A stretch of 64,000 bases of DNA from an uncultured Oscillibacter sp. (lineage in GTDB: Bacteria > Bacillota > Clostridia > Oscillospirales > Oscillospiraceae), in the NCBI GenBank assembly GCA_910579435.1, contig CAJTVF010000004.1, positions 30,679 through 94,678 of the forward strand. The letters run 5' to 3'. Position 1 is the first letter of the stretch; the number at the start of each line of letters is the position of its first letter. This document shows, one piece after another, positions 48,167-56,873 of this stretch. The notes under the pieces are model-generated. The model saw only the letters and a list, made by a program, of their open reading frames with translations, made no database searches and was not told where the DNA came from. The position numbers and the translations under genes are program-made.

Positions 48167-48957
48167 AGGGAGACCCCCGTTCCCAGGAGGCCCACCGCCG
48201 TGATGAAGATCAGCCGTATCCAGTAAGGCCCTTGCCAGCCAACACTGCTCTCAAGGTTCATTCTGGTGAAAGTCTGCCACAAAAAAGAGTTCAGAACAAC
48301 TCCCGTCAGCCCCCATATGTACATGGCCCGCCAGCGGCGGTCCTCCAAACGGGACTTGATAAGCCCGGTCATTCCCGCCGCACCCGCGATTAGAATGTTC
48401 AAGCAGGTAATCAGACGCACGGTCCAGGTCAGGTCTGGAAACAGGAAGTCTATCACATCAAAGCGCTCCGCCAGAATGGCCCAGAACAAAAACCACACCC
48501 AGGCGATTCCCAAGAGAATGAGGGCGAAGATCGGCAGGGTTCTCTTAGACAGGGCCCGCCCCTTTCTTCCGTTCCGCTGGAACCAGGCCAGCGGCAACAC
48601 AATCCCTAGAGGGAACAGCGGCACAGAGAGCCGGGCGATGCTCCCGTTGCTATTCCAGAACATATGAGATATCCCGGACAGCCAAACCGTCAGCGATAAT
48701 CCTTCCAAAATCGGGTCAACCGCCGGCAGAAGCACGCAGGCCGACAAAACAAAAAACACCATCAGCCACCGCCGGTAGGCCTTCGGCTGGGCCAGCTGGC
48801 GCATTGCCGCCCGGGGCGTCCCCAGGTCCCGCCGCAGCTCCTCCTCGGACCGCCCCTCCACTATCTCCCGGTAATCCTCCAGCACCTCCGCCGCCTCCGC
48901 CGGGGGCAGATACCACCTTGCCGCCCGGGAAAGCCTGGAGAGATAATCCCGCCGCAT
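48160..48957 (-). CDS. HAAS/DUF1700-like membrane protein partnered with PadR
   Basis: A 265-aa protein. Residues 1-65 form a cytoplasmic helical HAAS-type domain (LPPAEAAEVLEDYREIVEGR, DLGTPRAAMRQLAQPKAY), the alpha-helical module found next to PadR regulators. The rest holds about six membrane segments. The combination usually means a PadR-controlled membrane sensor or stress protein. AAAGGAGCGG precedes the ATG. The C terminus overlaps the PadR start. Confidence 0.82.
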   Translation of the reverse strand: MRRDYLSRLSRAARWYLPPAEAAEVLEDYREIVEGRSEEELRRDLGTPRAAMRQLAQPKAYRRWLMVFFVLSACVLLPAVDPILEGLSLTVWLSGISHMFWNSNGSIARLSVPLFPLGIVLPLAWFQRNGRKGRALSKRTLPIFALILLGIAWVWFLFWAILAERFDVIDFLFPDLTWTVRLITCLNILIAGAAGMTGLIKSRLEDRRWRAMYIWGLTGVVLNSFLWQTFTRMNLESSVGWQGPYWIRLIFITAVGLLGTGVSLC

Positions 48958-48979
48958 AAAAACCGCTCCTTTCCGTTTA

Positions 48980-49052
48980 TACTGTAAAAAATACAGTAGT
49001 CACTAAAGTGATTATATTCCGCGCCTCTTAAAATGTCAATAGAGCTACTGTA
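48980..49052 (-). promoter_or_regulatory. HAAS-padR promoter with PadR-type operator
   Basis: On the minus strand TTGACA (49039-49034), 17 bp and TATAAT (49016-49011) form an exact consensus. The palindrome TACTGTA-N5-TACAGTA (48980-48998) lies at about +6 to +24, and another TACTGTA (49046-49052) lies just upstream of the -35. This is a typical autorepression layout. Confidence 0.85.
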
Positions 49053-49084
49053 AAAAAATCAATAGTTTCCAGCCAACAATTCCC

Positions 49085-49113
49085 TTGACATTTCAGGTCG
49101 CTTCCGTTATCAT
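49085..49113 (+). promoter_or_regulatory. Promoter of polyamine transport operon
   Basis: TTGACA (49085-49090), 17 bp and TATCAT (49108-49113). It leaves a leader of about 165 nt before potA. Confidence 0.85.
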
Positions 49114-49119
49114 GCAGGT

Positions 49120-49275
49120 ATCGCTGAATTTCGACGGAAATTCAAATCTAAAGCGATGGAAAGAAGAGTTACAAGGAACACCGCGCCTGGTTGCCGCCGC
49201 TTCGGCTAAAATTCTCCTCCAGGCAGTCAGAGCGCGCGAAAGTTCTTTTGTTTCTTTTCTTTCAAGAAAAGAAAC
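49120..49275 (+). promoter_or_regulatory. Structured 5' leader of polyamine operon
   Basis: Three hairpins in series. The first is ATCGCT/AGCGAT (49120-49125/49152-49157) enclosing GAATTTC/GAAATTC (49126-49132/49137-49143). The second is GCCTGG/CCAGGC (49185-49190/49219-49224) enclosing GCCG/CGGC. The third is GTTTCTTTTCTT/AAGAAAAGAAAC (49250-49261/49264-49275), ending right before the potA ribosome binding site. A 17-codon ORF spans the first two. It fills the 330-bp gap left of potA together with the two promoters. The regulatory role is inferred. Confidence 0.55.
49156..49209 (+). CDS. Possible 17-codon Arg-rich leader peptide
   Basis: An ATG at 49156 opens MERRVTRNTAPGCRRFG and a TAA stop that lies within the second leader hairpin. 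Five of 17 residues are arginine, three of them AGA/AGG codons that are rare in this GC-rich genome. The ribosome binding site (TAAAG) is weak. The position before a polyamine transporter suggests attenuation, but this is speculative. Confidence 0.35.
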   Translation: MERRVTRNTAPGCRRFG

Positions 49276-49287
49276 GGGGGAGGATAC

Positions 49288-50454
49288 ATGTCCAAAGAGT
49301 TGATTCGCCTGCGTGATCTCTGCATGGCGTACGACGACGAGCTGGTTCTCGATCACTTAAATCTTTATATCAATGACAAGGAATTCCTCACACTGCTAGG
49401 GCCCAGCGGGTGCGGCAAGAGCACCACGCTGCGGATTATCGGCGGCTTCACGGCACCACTGTCGGGAGACGTCCTCTTCGACGGTGTGAGGATTAACGAT
49501 GTCCCGCCCTACAAGCGGCAGATTAACACGGTGTTTCAGAAGTACGCCCTGTTTCCCCATCTGAACGTCTTTGAAAACGTCGCGTTCGGCCTCCGGATGC
49601 AGCGCCGGCCCGACCCGGCGGATCCGAAGCGGAAGACCAAGCTCCCGGAGGAGGAAATCCGGGAGCGGGTCCTGGAGATGCTGGAGGCCGTGAGCCTCAA
49701 GGGCTTTGAAAACCGGCGGACCGACGCCCTCTCCGGCGGACAGCAGCAGCGGGTGGCCATCGCCCGGGCGCTGGTGAACCGGCCCAAGGTGCTGCTGCTG
49801 GACGAACCCCTGGGCGCTCTCGATTTGAAGCTCCGCAAGGACATGCAGATCGAGCTCAAGCGCATCCAGCAGCAGGTGGGCATCACCTTTATATATGTCA
49901 CCCACGACCAGGAGGAGGCCCTCACCATGTCCGACACCATCGTGGTCATGGACAAGGGCTCCATCCAGCAGATCGGCACTCCCGAGGATATTTACAACGA
50001 GCCGAAAAACGCCTTTGTGGCGGACTTCATCGGCGAGTCCAACATCATCGACGGCGTGATGGTCCGGGACAAGCTGGTGCAGATGTACGGCCGCCAGTTC
50101 CCCTGCCTGGACGGCGGCTTCGCGGAGAACGAGCCGGTGGACGTGGTCATCCGGCCCGAGGACATCGACATCGTCCCCGTGGAGCAGGGCCAGCTGACAG
50201 GCACCGTCACCAACGTCACCTTCAAGGGGATGCAGTACGATATCATCGTGGACTTCCGGGGCTTCAAATGGCTGATTCAGACCACGGACCACTCCCCCGT
50301 GGGCGCCCGCATCGGCATCAAAATCGACCCCGACGGCATCCATGTCATGAAAAAAAGCCGGTACTCCGGCCTGTACGGCGACTACTCCTCCTTCTCCGAC
50401 GAGTACGACGAACTGGACGCGGCAGAGCCGGAGGAGGGCGGCAATGAAACCTAA
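49288..50454 (+). CDS. potA: Spermidine/putrescine ABC transporter ATPase
   Basis: A 388-aa ATPase that powers polyamine import. Walker A is GPSGCGKST (38-46), the signature is LSGGQQQR, Walker B is VLLLDEPLGALD and the switch histidine is in YVTHDQEEA. A C-terminal TOBE domain (about 260-360) follows, with an acidic tail after it. GGGGGAGGA precedes the ATG. It overlaps potB by 11 bp. The operon potA-potB-potCD is complete, so a whole importer is encoded. Confidence 0.96.
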   Translation: MSKELIRLRDLCMAYDDELVLDHLNLYINDKEFLTLLGPSGCGKSTTLRIIGGFTAPLSGDVLFDGVRINDVPPYKRQINTVFQKYALFPHLNVFENVAFGLRMQRRPDPADPKRKTKLPEEEIRERVLEMLEAVSLKGFENRRTDALSGGQQQRVAIARALVNRPKVLLLDEPLGALDLKLRKDMQIELKRIQQQVGITFIYVTHDQEEALTMSDTIVVMDKGSIQQIGTPEDIYNEPKNAFVADFIGESNIIDGVMVRDKLVQMYGRQFPCLDGGFAENEPVDVVIRPEDIDIVPVEQGQLTGTVTNVTFKGMQYDIIVDFRGFKWLIQTTDHSPVGARIGIKIDPDGIHVMKKSRYSGLYGDYSSFSDEYDELDAAEPEEGGNET

Positions 50455-51298
50455 GCTCTCCCAGCTCGCCATCCCCTATGTCATCTGGATGGCCCTCTTC
50501 GTCGTGGCTCCCATCGTGCTGGTGGTGGTCTACGCCTTTTCCAACGACCTGGGCGGCTTCACGCTGGAAAACTTCTCCCGCATGGGGACCTATGCCGTGG
50601 TCTTCGGCCGGTCCTTCAAGCTGGCCCTCATCGCCACCTTCATCTGCCTCCTCATCGGCTATCCCGTCAGCTACGCCATGAGCCGGGAGGGGGAGAAATT
50701 CCAGCGGGCGGCCATGGTGCTCATTATGCTGCCCATGTGGATCAACTTCCTGCTGCGGACCTACTCCTGGATGTCCATTCTGGAGAACAACGGGCTTTTG
50801 AACCAGGTCTTCCAGAAGACCGGCCTCCTCCGCCTGTACAACGGCCTCTTCGGAACCAATCTGGACTACTTCCCCATGATGAACACCCAGGGGGCGGTGG
50901 TGCTGGGCATGGTGTACAACTACCTGCCCTTCATGATTCTGCCCATCTACTCCGTCATCGTCAAGCTGGACGGCTCCCTGGTGGAGGCCGCCCGGGACCT
51001 GGGGGCGGACGGCTTCAACGTCTTTCGCCGGGTCATTCTGCCCCTCAGCCTGCCGGGGGTCCTCTCCGGCATCACCATGGTGTTCGTCCCCTCCGTCTCC
51101 ACCTTTGCCATCAGCAAGATGCTGGGCGGCGGCACGGAGCTTCTGCTGGGGGACCTAATCGAGCAGCAGTTCCTGGGAGGGGCCTATAATCCCCAGCTGG
51201 GCGCCGCCATCTCCCTGGTGATGATGGTCATCGTCGTCGTCTGCATGGTGGTCATGAACCGCTTCGGCGAGGGCGAGGAACAGGCGGTGATCCTATGA
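50444..51298 (+). CDS. potB: Spermidine/putrescine ABC transporter permease PotB
   Basis: A 284-aa inner-membrane permease with six helices. The ATPase-contacting EAA loop reads VEAARDLGADGFNVFRRVILP (EAA and G positions kept) near 180-200. It pairs with the PotC half of the next gene, which it overlaps by 4 bp. Confidence 0.95.
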   Translation: MKPKLSQLAIPYVIWMALFVVAPIVLVVVYAFSNDLGGFTLENFSRMGTYAVVFGRSFKLALIATFICLLIGYPVSYAMSREGEKFQRAAMVLIMLPMWINFLLRTYSWMSILENNGLLNQVFQKTGLLRLYNGLFGTNLDYFPMMNTQGAVVLGMVYNYLPFMILPIYSVIVKLDGSLVEAARDLGADGFNVFRRVILPLSLPGVLSGITMVFVPSVSTFAISKMLGGGTELLLGDLIEQQFLGGAYNPQLGAAISLVMMVIVVVCMVVMNRFGEGEEQAVIL

Positions 51299-53283
51299 AG
51301 CGCCGGCGCCGTGCCGGAAGCCGGGTCCTGACGGCCCTGGTCTTCCTGTTTCTCTACGCGCCCATCCTGCTGCTGATCGTCTTCTCCTTTAATAAAGGCA
51401 ACAGCAACATCGTCTGGACGGGCTTCTCCCTGGACTGGTACAAGTCCCTCTTCCAGAACCGCCTCATCATGCGCAGCGTCTACACGACCCTGCTGGTCTC
51501 CCTGCTGGCGACGGCCATCGCCACGGTGGCCGGGACCTTCGCCGCCATCGGCTTTTACAGCCTCCGGCGGCGCTCCCGGGCGGCGCTGAGCACAGTGAAC
51601 AGCATCCCCATGATGAACGCCGACATTGTGACCGGCGTGGCCATGTGCCTGTTCTTCGTGGCCTTCTTCTCCTTCTGGAGCGGCTTCGCCGGGTGGTTCA
51701 ACGGCGTACAGAGCGTGGTGGTCCTGCCGGAGCGGCTGACCCTGGGCTTCGGCACCCTGCTCATCGCCCATGTCACCTTCAACATCCCCTATGTTATCCT
51801 GTCTGTGGGCCCCAAGCTCCGCCAGATGGACAGGAACCTTGTGGACGCGGCCCAGGACCTGGGCTGCACCTGGATGCAGGCGTTCTGGAAGGTCATCCTC
51901 CCGGAGATCAAGCCCGGCATCGCCTCCGGGGCCCTGACGGCCTTCACCATGAGCGTGGACGACTTCATCATCAGCTATTTTACCGCCGGGTCGTCCTCCT
52001 CCACTCTGGCCATGACCATCTACGGCATGACGAAAAAGCGGGTGACCCCGGAAATCAACGCCGTGTCCACCCTGCTCTTTGTGACAGTGCTGGCCCTTCT
52101 GGTCATCGTGAACCTCCGGGAGGCCCGGGCGGAACGCGGCGGCGAGGAGCGCCGCCCCGTCTCCCGGAAGCTGACCCGGCTGCTGGACACGCCCCGGGGC
52201 CGCATGCTCCGCCGGGGCGCCGCCGTCGCCCTGGCCGCCTCCTTCCTGGCCGCCGTCGTCCTTCTCACCGGGGCCACCAACGCCCAGCCGGTGGTGAACG
52301 TGTGCAGCTGGGGCGAGTATATCGACGAGGACCTTATTACCCGTTTTGAGGAAGAGACGGGGATCATCGTCAACTACCAGACCGCCGAGAGCAACGAGGC
52401 CCTCTACTCCCTGCTGAAAAGCGGCGCGGGGGATTACGACGTGGTGGTCCCCTCCGACTACATGATCTCCCAGCTTATTGAGGAAGACATGCTGGCGGAG
52501 CTGGACTACAGCCAGATCCCCAATTACGCCCTGATTTCAGACCGCTTCAAGGGCCTGACCTACGACCCCCAGGAGCGCTACACCGTCCCCTACGCCTGGG
52601 GCACCGTGGGCATTATCTACAACGAAACCATGGTTGAGGAGCCCATCACCAGCTGGTCCGCCCTCTTCGACGATCAATACGCCGGAAACGTGCTGATGTT
52701 CCGCAACTCCCGGGACGCCATGGCCACGGCCCTGAGCTACCTGGGCTATTCCCTGAACACCACCGTCGAGGCGGAGCTGCGGGAGGCGTTCCAGCTCCTC
52801 AAGGACGCCAAGAACCGCGGCGTGTACCAGTCCTTCGTCATGGACGAGATCTTCCAGAAGCTGGAGGGCGGCAACGCCGCCATCGGCGCATACTACGCCG
52901 GAGACTACCTCACCATGCTGGACAACAACGAGGACCTGCGCTTCGTGATTCCGGAGGAGGGCTCCAACTGGTTTATGGACGCCATGTGCGTGCTGAAAAA
53001 CGCGGCCCACTATGACGAGGCCATGGCGTGGATCAACTTCATCGCCTCCACGGAGGCGAACCTCGCCAACATGGACTATCTCTGGTACGCCTCCCCCAAC
53101 CAGGAGGCGCTGGAGCAGTATCCCGCCTATTACGAGGAGCTGTACGGGGAGGAGCTGGGCCAGGAGGTCTACGACATCATCGCCGCGCCCCAGGAGGTGC
53201 TGGACCGCTGCGAGGCGTACCTGGTCCTGCCCATGGAGACCCGGAAGCTGTACAACGATCTTTGGACAGAATTGGGAATTTAA
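51295..53283 (+). CDS. PotC-PotD fusion: permease plus polyamine-binding protein
   Basis: A 662-aa fusion. Residues 1-270 are PotC (six helices; EAA loop VDAAQDLGCTWMQAFWKVILP). A linker with an extra helix at about 306-325 carries residues 332-662 outward as the substrate-binding domain PotD (VNVCSWGEYIDEDL, VVVPSDYMISQLI, VPYAWGTVGIIYN). The tethered form means each transporter carries its own binding protein, and no lipoprotein anchor is needed. Such fusions are known in other Firmicutes. The stop is 13 bp before a thioesterase gene. Confidence 0.95.
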   Translation: MKRRRRAGSRVLTALVFLFLYAPILLLIVFSFNKGNSNIVWTGFSLDWYKSLFQNRLIMRSVYTTLLVSLLATAIATVAGTFAAIGFYSLRRRSRAALSTVNSIPMMNADIVTGVAMCLFFVAFFSFWSGFAGWFNGVQSVVVLPERLTLGFGTLLIAHVTFNIPYVILSVGPKLRQMDRNLVDAAQDLGCTWMQAFWKVILPEIKPGIASGALTAFTMSVDDFIISYFTAGSSSSTLAMTIYGMTKKRVTPEINAVSTLLFVTVLALLVIVNLREARAERGGEERRPVSRKLTRLLDTPRGRMLRRGAAVALAASFLAAVVLLTGATNAQPVVNVCSWGEYIDEDLITRFEEETGIIVNYQTAESNEALYSLLKSGAGDYDVVVPSDYMISQLIEEDMLAELDYSQIPNYALISDRFKGLTYDPQERYTVPYAWGTVGIIYNETMVEEPITSWSALFDDQYAGNVLMFRNSRDAMATALSYLGYSLNTTVEAELREAFQLLKDAKNRGVYQSFVMDEIFQKLEGGNAAIGAYYAGDYLTMLDNNEDLRFVIPEEGSNWFMDAMCVLKNAAHYDEAMAWINFIASTEANLANMDYLWYASPNQEALEQYPAYYEELYGEELGQEVYDIIAAPQEVLDRCEAYLVLPMETRKLYNDLWTELGI

Positions 53284-53296
53284 GGAGGACCGCTTT

Positions 53297-53692
53297 ATGA
53301 TCGTGATTGGAACGAAATGCCGCCTGGAGCAGACCGTCACCCGGGAGCTCACCGCCGAGGCCATCGGCTCCGGCGCCCTGCCGGTGTTCGGCACGCCCTT
53401 CATGGCCGCCATGATGGAAAACGCCGCCATGACTGTCCTCCAGTCCTTCCTGGAGGAGGGGCAGGGCAGCGTGGGCACCCGTCTGGACATCAGCCACGAC
53501 GCCCCCACCCCCATCGGCATGAAGGTCTTCGCCGAGGCGGAGATCACCGCCGTGTCGGAGAACGGCCGGATGGTGGACTTCCAGGTCTCCGCCTGGGACG
53601 AGAAGGGCCCCATCGGAAAGGGGAGCCACACCCGGGCCATTATCGGAAACGAGAAGTTTTTGGCCAAGTGCAATGGAAAGCTCAACGGCTGA
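53297..53692 (+). CDS. Hotdog-fold thioesterase (FlK-like)
   Basis: A 131-aa hotdog-fold protein of the fluoroacetyl-CoA thioesterase-like family. FGTPFMAAMMENAAM (about 33-47) holds the central helix; VGTRLDISHDAPTP and VFAEAEITAVSENGRMVDF form the sheet. Most relatives have no proven substrate and hydrolyse small acyl-CoAs. AAGGAGG (53282-53288) precedes the ATG. It is the last gene of the polyamine operon, possibly only by position. Confidence 0.85.
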   Translation: MIVIGTKCRLEQTVTRELTAEAIGSGALPVFGTPFMAAMMENAAMTVLQSFLEEGQGSVGTRLDISHDAPTPIGMKVFAEAEITAVSENGRMVDFQVSAWDEKGPIGKGSHTRAIIGNEKFLAKCNGKLNG

Positions 53693-53698
53693 CCCAAC

Positions 53699-53737
53699 AA
53701 AAAGAGGCCCGGAGGAGCTTCCTCCGGGCCTCTTTTT
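53699..53737. terminator. Bidirectional terminator between pot operon and pil locus
   Basis: AAGAGGCCCGGAGG (53702-53715) pairs with CCTCCGGGCCTCTT (53721-53734), flanked by A5 and T5. It ends both convergent operons. Confidence 0.95.
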
Positions 53738-53744
53738 CATTTTC

Positions 53745-54308
53745 TCAGGCCGCCCCCTCGGATGGCCGGGGCTCCGCCTGATACTCGAAGAACACAATGC
53801 TCCCGCTGACCAGCACCGTGTCCCGCTCCCCCTGGCCGATGCTGATGTTCACGCTGTCCAGCATGCAGCGGAAGGCGCTGTCGTGAAGCTGCTGGAGCAC
53901 CGCCTTGGCGGATTCGTAGCTCCCGGTGGTAAAGGACATGGAGATGCTCCTCCGGACGATGGCCTGGGAGGCGTCCACAGTGCTGAAGGACAGGCTGTAG
54001 TCCGCCGTGGAGGCCAGGATGGAGTTCAGCTCGAACATAACGGGCTGGAGGTTGTCGTAATCGGCGATGCTCAGGGGCGGGGTCTCGGCGGAAAAGAGGG
54101 CCTCCAGCTCCCGCTCCATCCGGCGCTTCTCCTCCAGGCGGAGGCGGGCGGCCTCGATCTCCGTCCGGCACGCCTCCGTTTCCCCGATGCAGCGGTCCCG
54201 CTCGGTGGTCTGGGGGATGTAGAACAGCAGCATGTAGCCGCTCACCAGAAGAATGACGCCCAGCAAGGCCAGGAGCATCCACTCCCGGGTGGTCAGTTGC
54301 CTCCTCAT
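53745..54308 (-). CDS. Type IV pilus assembly protein PilO-like
   Basis: A 187-aa bitopic membrane protein: a short cytoplasmic start, one helix (about 11-30), a coiled-coil segment (about 38-65; EACRTEIEAARLRLEEKRRMERELE) and a ferredoxin-like C-terminal domain. This is the layout of PilO, which with PilN and PilM forms the alignment platform. The ATG at 54308 has AAAGGAGGTG and overlaps the PilN gene by 4 bp. Assignment rests on topology and operon position rather than strong motifs. Confidence 0.78.
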   Translation of the reverse strand: MRRQLTTREWMLLALLGVILLVSGYMLLFYIPQTTERDRCIGETEACRTEIEAARLRLEEKRRMERELEALFSAETPPLSIADYDNLQPVMFELNSILASTADYSLSFSTVDASQAIVRRSISMSFTTGSYESAKAVLQQLHDSAFRCMLDSVNISIGQGERDTVLVSGSIVFFEYQAEPRPSEGAA

Positions 54309-54880
54309 TGGGACACCTCCTTTTGCAGCTGGATCAGCACGCTGGCCTGGACCGGGGCGCTGTCGTCCGCCGGAGCGCCCTCCGACTGCGTTGTGGCCGC
54401 CGTGTTCACCATGGTATAGGCCACGATGGGAGACGCCTCCAGGGCGCTGACGATTTGGGCGGTCTGGGCCAGGGTCACGCCGGAAAACTGGAGCTGGACC
54501 GTGCTGCCGCCGATGGAAACGGCGTCCATGACCGCCGTGGTCCCCACGGCCTCGTCCAGCAGGGCCAGGACCTCCATGCGGTCGATGAGGTCCCGCTCCT
54601 CCTCCGTGGCGGAATAGCGGCTGTAGCGCTCCCACACCTCGCTGTAGTCCGTCAGCTCCAGCAAAACGCCCTCCAGCTGCTCCTCCGCCGCCGTCAGGGC
54701 CCGCTGGGCCTCCGTGGTCTCCACCCAGACGTCATACACCAGGAATTTGCCGAGCCCCAGGAGGCACACAAGCACGAAGAGCACGTACAGGGCGATGGTT
54801 GCGGGCTTTGTGGTGCGGTCGGGCTTGTAGAAGAGGTTCATGGACCGCTTGGCGGGATAGGCCGCTTTTCGTTTGCTCAT
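54305..54880 (-). CDS. Type IV pilus assembly protein PilN-like
   Basis: A 191-aa bitopic protein. The N terminus carries a MNLFYKPD segment (about 14-21), which resembles the conserved PilN peptide that docks onto PilM. One helix follows (about 29-47), then a coiled coil (about 55-85) and a compact C-terminal domain. It lies between pilM and pilO, as in the standard pilMNO order. Confidence 0.82.
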   Translation of the reverse strand: MSKRKAAYPAKRSMNLFYKPDRTTKPATIALYVLFVLVCLLGLGKFLVYDVWVETTEAQRALTAAEEQLEGVLLELTDYSEVWERYSRYSATEEERDLIDRMEVLALLDEAVGTTAVMDAVSIGGSTVQLQFSGVTLAQTAQIVSALEASPIVAYTMVNTAATTQSEGAPADDSAPVQASVLIQLQKEVSQ

Positions 54881-54881
54881 C

Positions 54882-55862
54882 TCATTTCCCTCCCATGGCC
54901 GCGCCGGCGGCGAACACGCCCGCGGAAGCGGATTGCCCGGCCTCCGGCAGCAGGTCCGCCGGGTCCAGCAGGGGCAGGCCCACCGTGCTTTCGATGCTTT
55001 GCCGCAGCAATTCCAGTTCCGCGCCGCCGCCCACCAGGTACACGCCGTTCAAATTGCTGGAGCGATATGTAAACTGATAGAAGTTGATGACCTTCAAAAT
55101 TTCCACGGCGATGCGCTCGCAGACCTCCGCCACGGCGGGGAGGGTCAGCACGTTTTGGAAATTGGTGGTCTTGTAGGTGTTGGACAGGAACGGGTCCACC
55201 CCCAGCTCCCCCGCCACGATGGTGTCCAGGTTCCGCCCGCCCAGGGCAATCTGCCGGGTGGCCTGAATGCGGTCCCGCCAGACCACCGTGATTCTTGTGA
55301 ACTGGTGCCCCAGGTCCACGAAGCAGAACTCGTCCGCCCCCGCGCCCCGGGCCTGGCAGAGCTGAATCAGCGCCATCTCCTGGGGCAGCACCCGTTTCAG
55401 CCGGAGGCCCGCCTGGGCGAAGATCCGGGTGTACTCCGCCAGGGTCTGCTTTGCCGCCGCCGCCGCCATCATGGGCACGCCCTGGGCCTCGTCGTCCCCC
55501 TCGGCGGGGGCGCAGACGGCGTAATCGCAGTGGTACTGGTCCGCCACGCCCTGGATGAAGTCCGAGAACTCATAGGGCAGGTTCAGCAAAAGCTGCTCCG
55601 TGGTCATCCGGGGCATGGTCACCAGGCGGCAGATCACCTGGCTGGGGGGCAGCGCCAGCGCCGCCTCGCCCCGGGGAAGGGACAGCTCCTTTTTCGCCTG
55701 CTTCAAAAACTGCGCGAAAGCGTGGGGCAGGATCATGGCCCCTGTCCCGTCCACCATATTTTCCGGGAGGCGGACCTCCTCAATCCGGGTCTCGCTCCCC
55801 CGGAGCACCGCGATTTTCAGGCTGCTGCTGCCTATGTCGAATCCCAGCCTCGTTTTTCCCAT
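54882..55862 (-). CDS. pilM: Type IV pilus assembly protein PilM
   Basis: A 326-aa actin-like ATP-binding protein. GFDIGSSSLKIAVL (about 7-20) is phosphate loop 1, FCFVDLGHQFTRITVV the second, and VYLVGGGAELELL the adenosine motif. It sits on the cytoplasmic side and binds the PilN N terminus. The gene starts 15 bp after pilD. Confidence 0.93.
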   Translation of the reverse strand: MGKTRLGFDIGSSSLKIAVLRGSETRIEEVRLPENMVDGTGAMILPHAFAQFLKQAKKELSLPRGEAALALPPSQVICRLVTMPRMTTEQLLLNLPYEFSDFIQGVADQYHCDYAVCAPAEGDDEAQGVPMMAAAAAKQTLAEYTRIFAQAGLRLKRVLPQEMALIQLCQARGAGADEFCFVDLGHQFTRITVVWRDRIQATRQIALGGRNLDTIVAGELGVDPFLSNTYKTTNFQNVLTLPAVAEVCERIAVEILKVINFYQFTYRSSNLNGVYLVGGGAELELLRQSIESTVGLPLLDPADLLPEAGQSASAGVFAAGAAMGGK

Positions 55863-55877
55863 ACGTTCCTCCTTCTC

Positions 55878-56654
55878 TTAAAGCAGGCCGAAGTACCAGT
55901 CCAGCACCGGCCCGCCGCAGCATACCGTAAGCACCGCCCCCGCCGCCAGAAACGGCCCGAAGGGCATGGCGGTCCCCGTTTTCCCGCCGGTCAGGGCCGC
56001 CCACAGGAGGCCCAGCAGACAGCCCGCCAGCAGCGTCAGAAACAGCTCCGCCCAGCCCAGGTACAGCGCCAGGACCGCCAGGAGCTTCACGTCTCCCCCG
56101 CCCATGGCCTCCCGGCCCAGGAGCTTTTCCAGCGCCAGCACCAGCGCCAGCAGCGCCGCCGGGACGGCCAGGGCCTTCGCCGCCTCCAGCGCCTCCCGGG
56201 CCCCGTGGCCCAGGAGGGCGAACCAGACCGCCCGGTTCGCCGCCAGCGCCAGCAGCAGCTTGTCGGGGATGATCCGCTTGGCCCAGTCCGTCAGGCTCAG
56301 GGCCAGCAGCAGCGCCGCCCATACCAGCCACTGCCCCAGCTCCGGCGTCCACCCGAAGCGCGCCCCCAGGCACGCGAAAACCGCCGCCCCCGCCAGCTCG
56401 GCGGCCAGGCACCCGGCGGGGATTCCCGCCCCGCAGTACCGGCACCGCCCCCGGCGAAGCAGGAAGCTGAACACCGGGACCAAATCCCGGGTCCCCAGGG
56501 CATGCCCGCAGGAGGAGCACCGGGACCGCCCGGCGAAGGGATGGGGGTCCCCCGCCGCCCAGCGGGAGGCGGCGCAGTCCAGGAAGCTGCCCAGAACCGC
56601 GCCGAGGACGGCCAGCCAGAAGCAGAGGTAGGCCGTCAAGAGTTGTTCTTCCAT
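55878..56654 (-). CDS. pilD: Prepilin peptidase
   Basis: A 258-aa bifunctional leader peptidase/N-methyltransferase. The N-terminal zinc-type cysteines are CSSC and CRYC (about 47-75), and the catalytic aspartates are in SLTDWAKRIIPD (about 138) and GGGDVKLLA (about 186). About seven membrane segments follow the loop. It processes the pilA product and the three pseudopilins in this locus. It lies between the small ORF at 56.9 kb and pilM. Confidence 0.95.
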   Translation of the reverse strand: MEEQLLTAYLCFWLAVLGAVLGSFLDCAASRWAAGDPHPFAGRSRCSSCGHALGTRDLVPVFSFLLRRGRCRYCGAGIPAGCLAAELAGAAVFACLGARFGWTPELGQWLVWAALLLALSLTDWAKRIIPDKLLLALAANRAVWFALLGHGAREALEAAKALAVPAALLALVLALEKLLGREAMGGGDVKLLAVLALYLGWAELFLTLLAGCLLGLLWAALTGGKTGTAMPFGPFLAAGAVLTVCCGGPVLDWYFGLL

Positions 56655-56824
56655 AGGGTCTCCTTTTTGGGGATTGCTCCGCAGGGGGCGTTCTCCGCGC
56701 CGTCCCGGGCTCCGCGGCGCGGCCCGGAGGGTGTGGGTGGAGGGTAGGGCGGCGCAGGAAGGTCAGGGCGGCGCGGAGGCCGTCTCCTGGGAGCTGCGTA
56801 ACACAAAATTTACGGATCGTCAAG

Positions 56825-56853
56825 TTGATATCGGGGCTTGCGCGTGGTAAAAT
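56825..56853 (+). promoter_or_regulatory. Promoter of 50-aa protein gene
   Basis: TTGATA (56825-56830), 17 bp and TAAAAT (56848-56853), facing against the surrounding pil genes. Confidence 0.78.
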
Positions 56854-56873
56854 AATGAAAAGGGGGTACTGTC

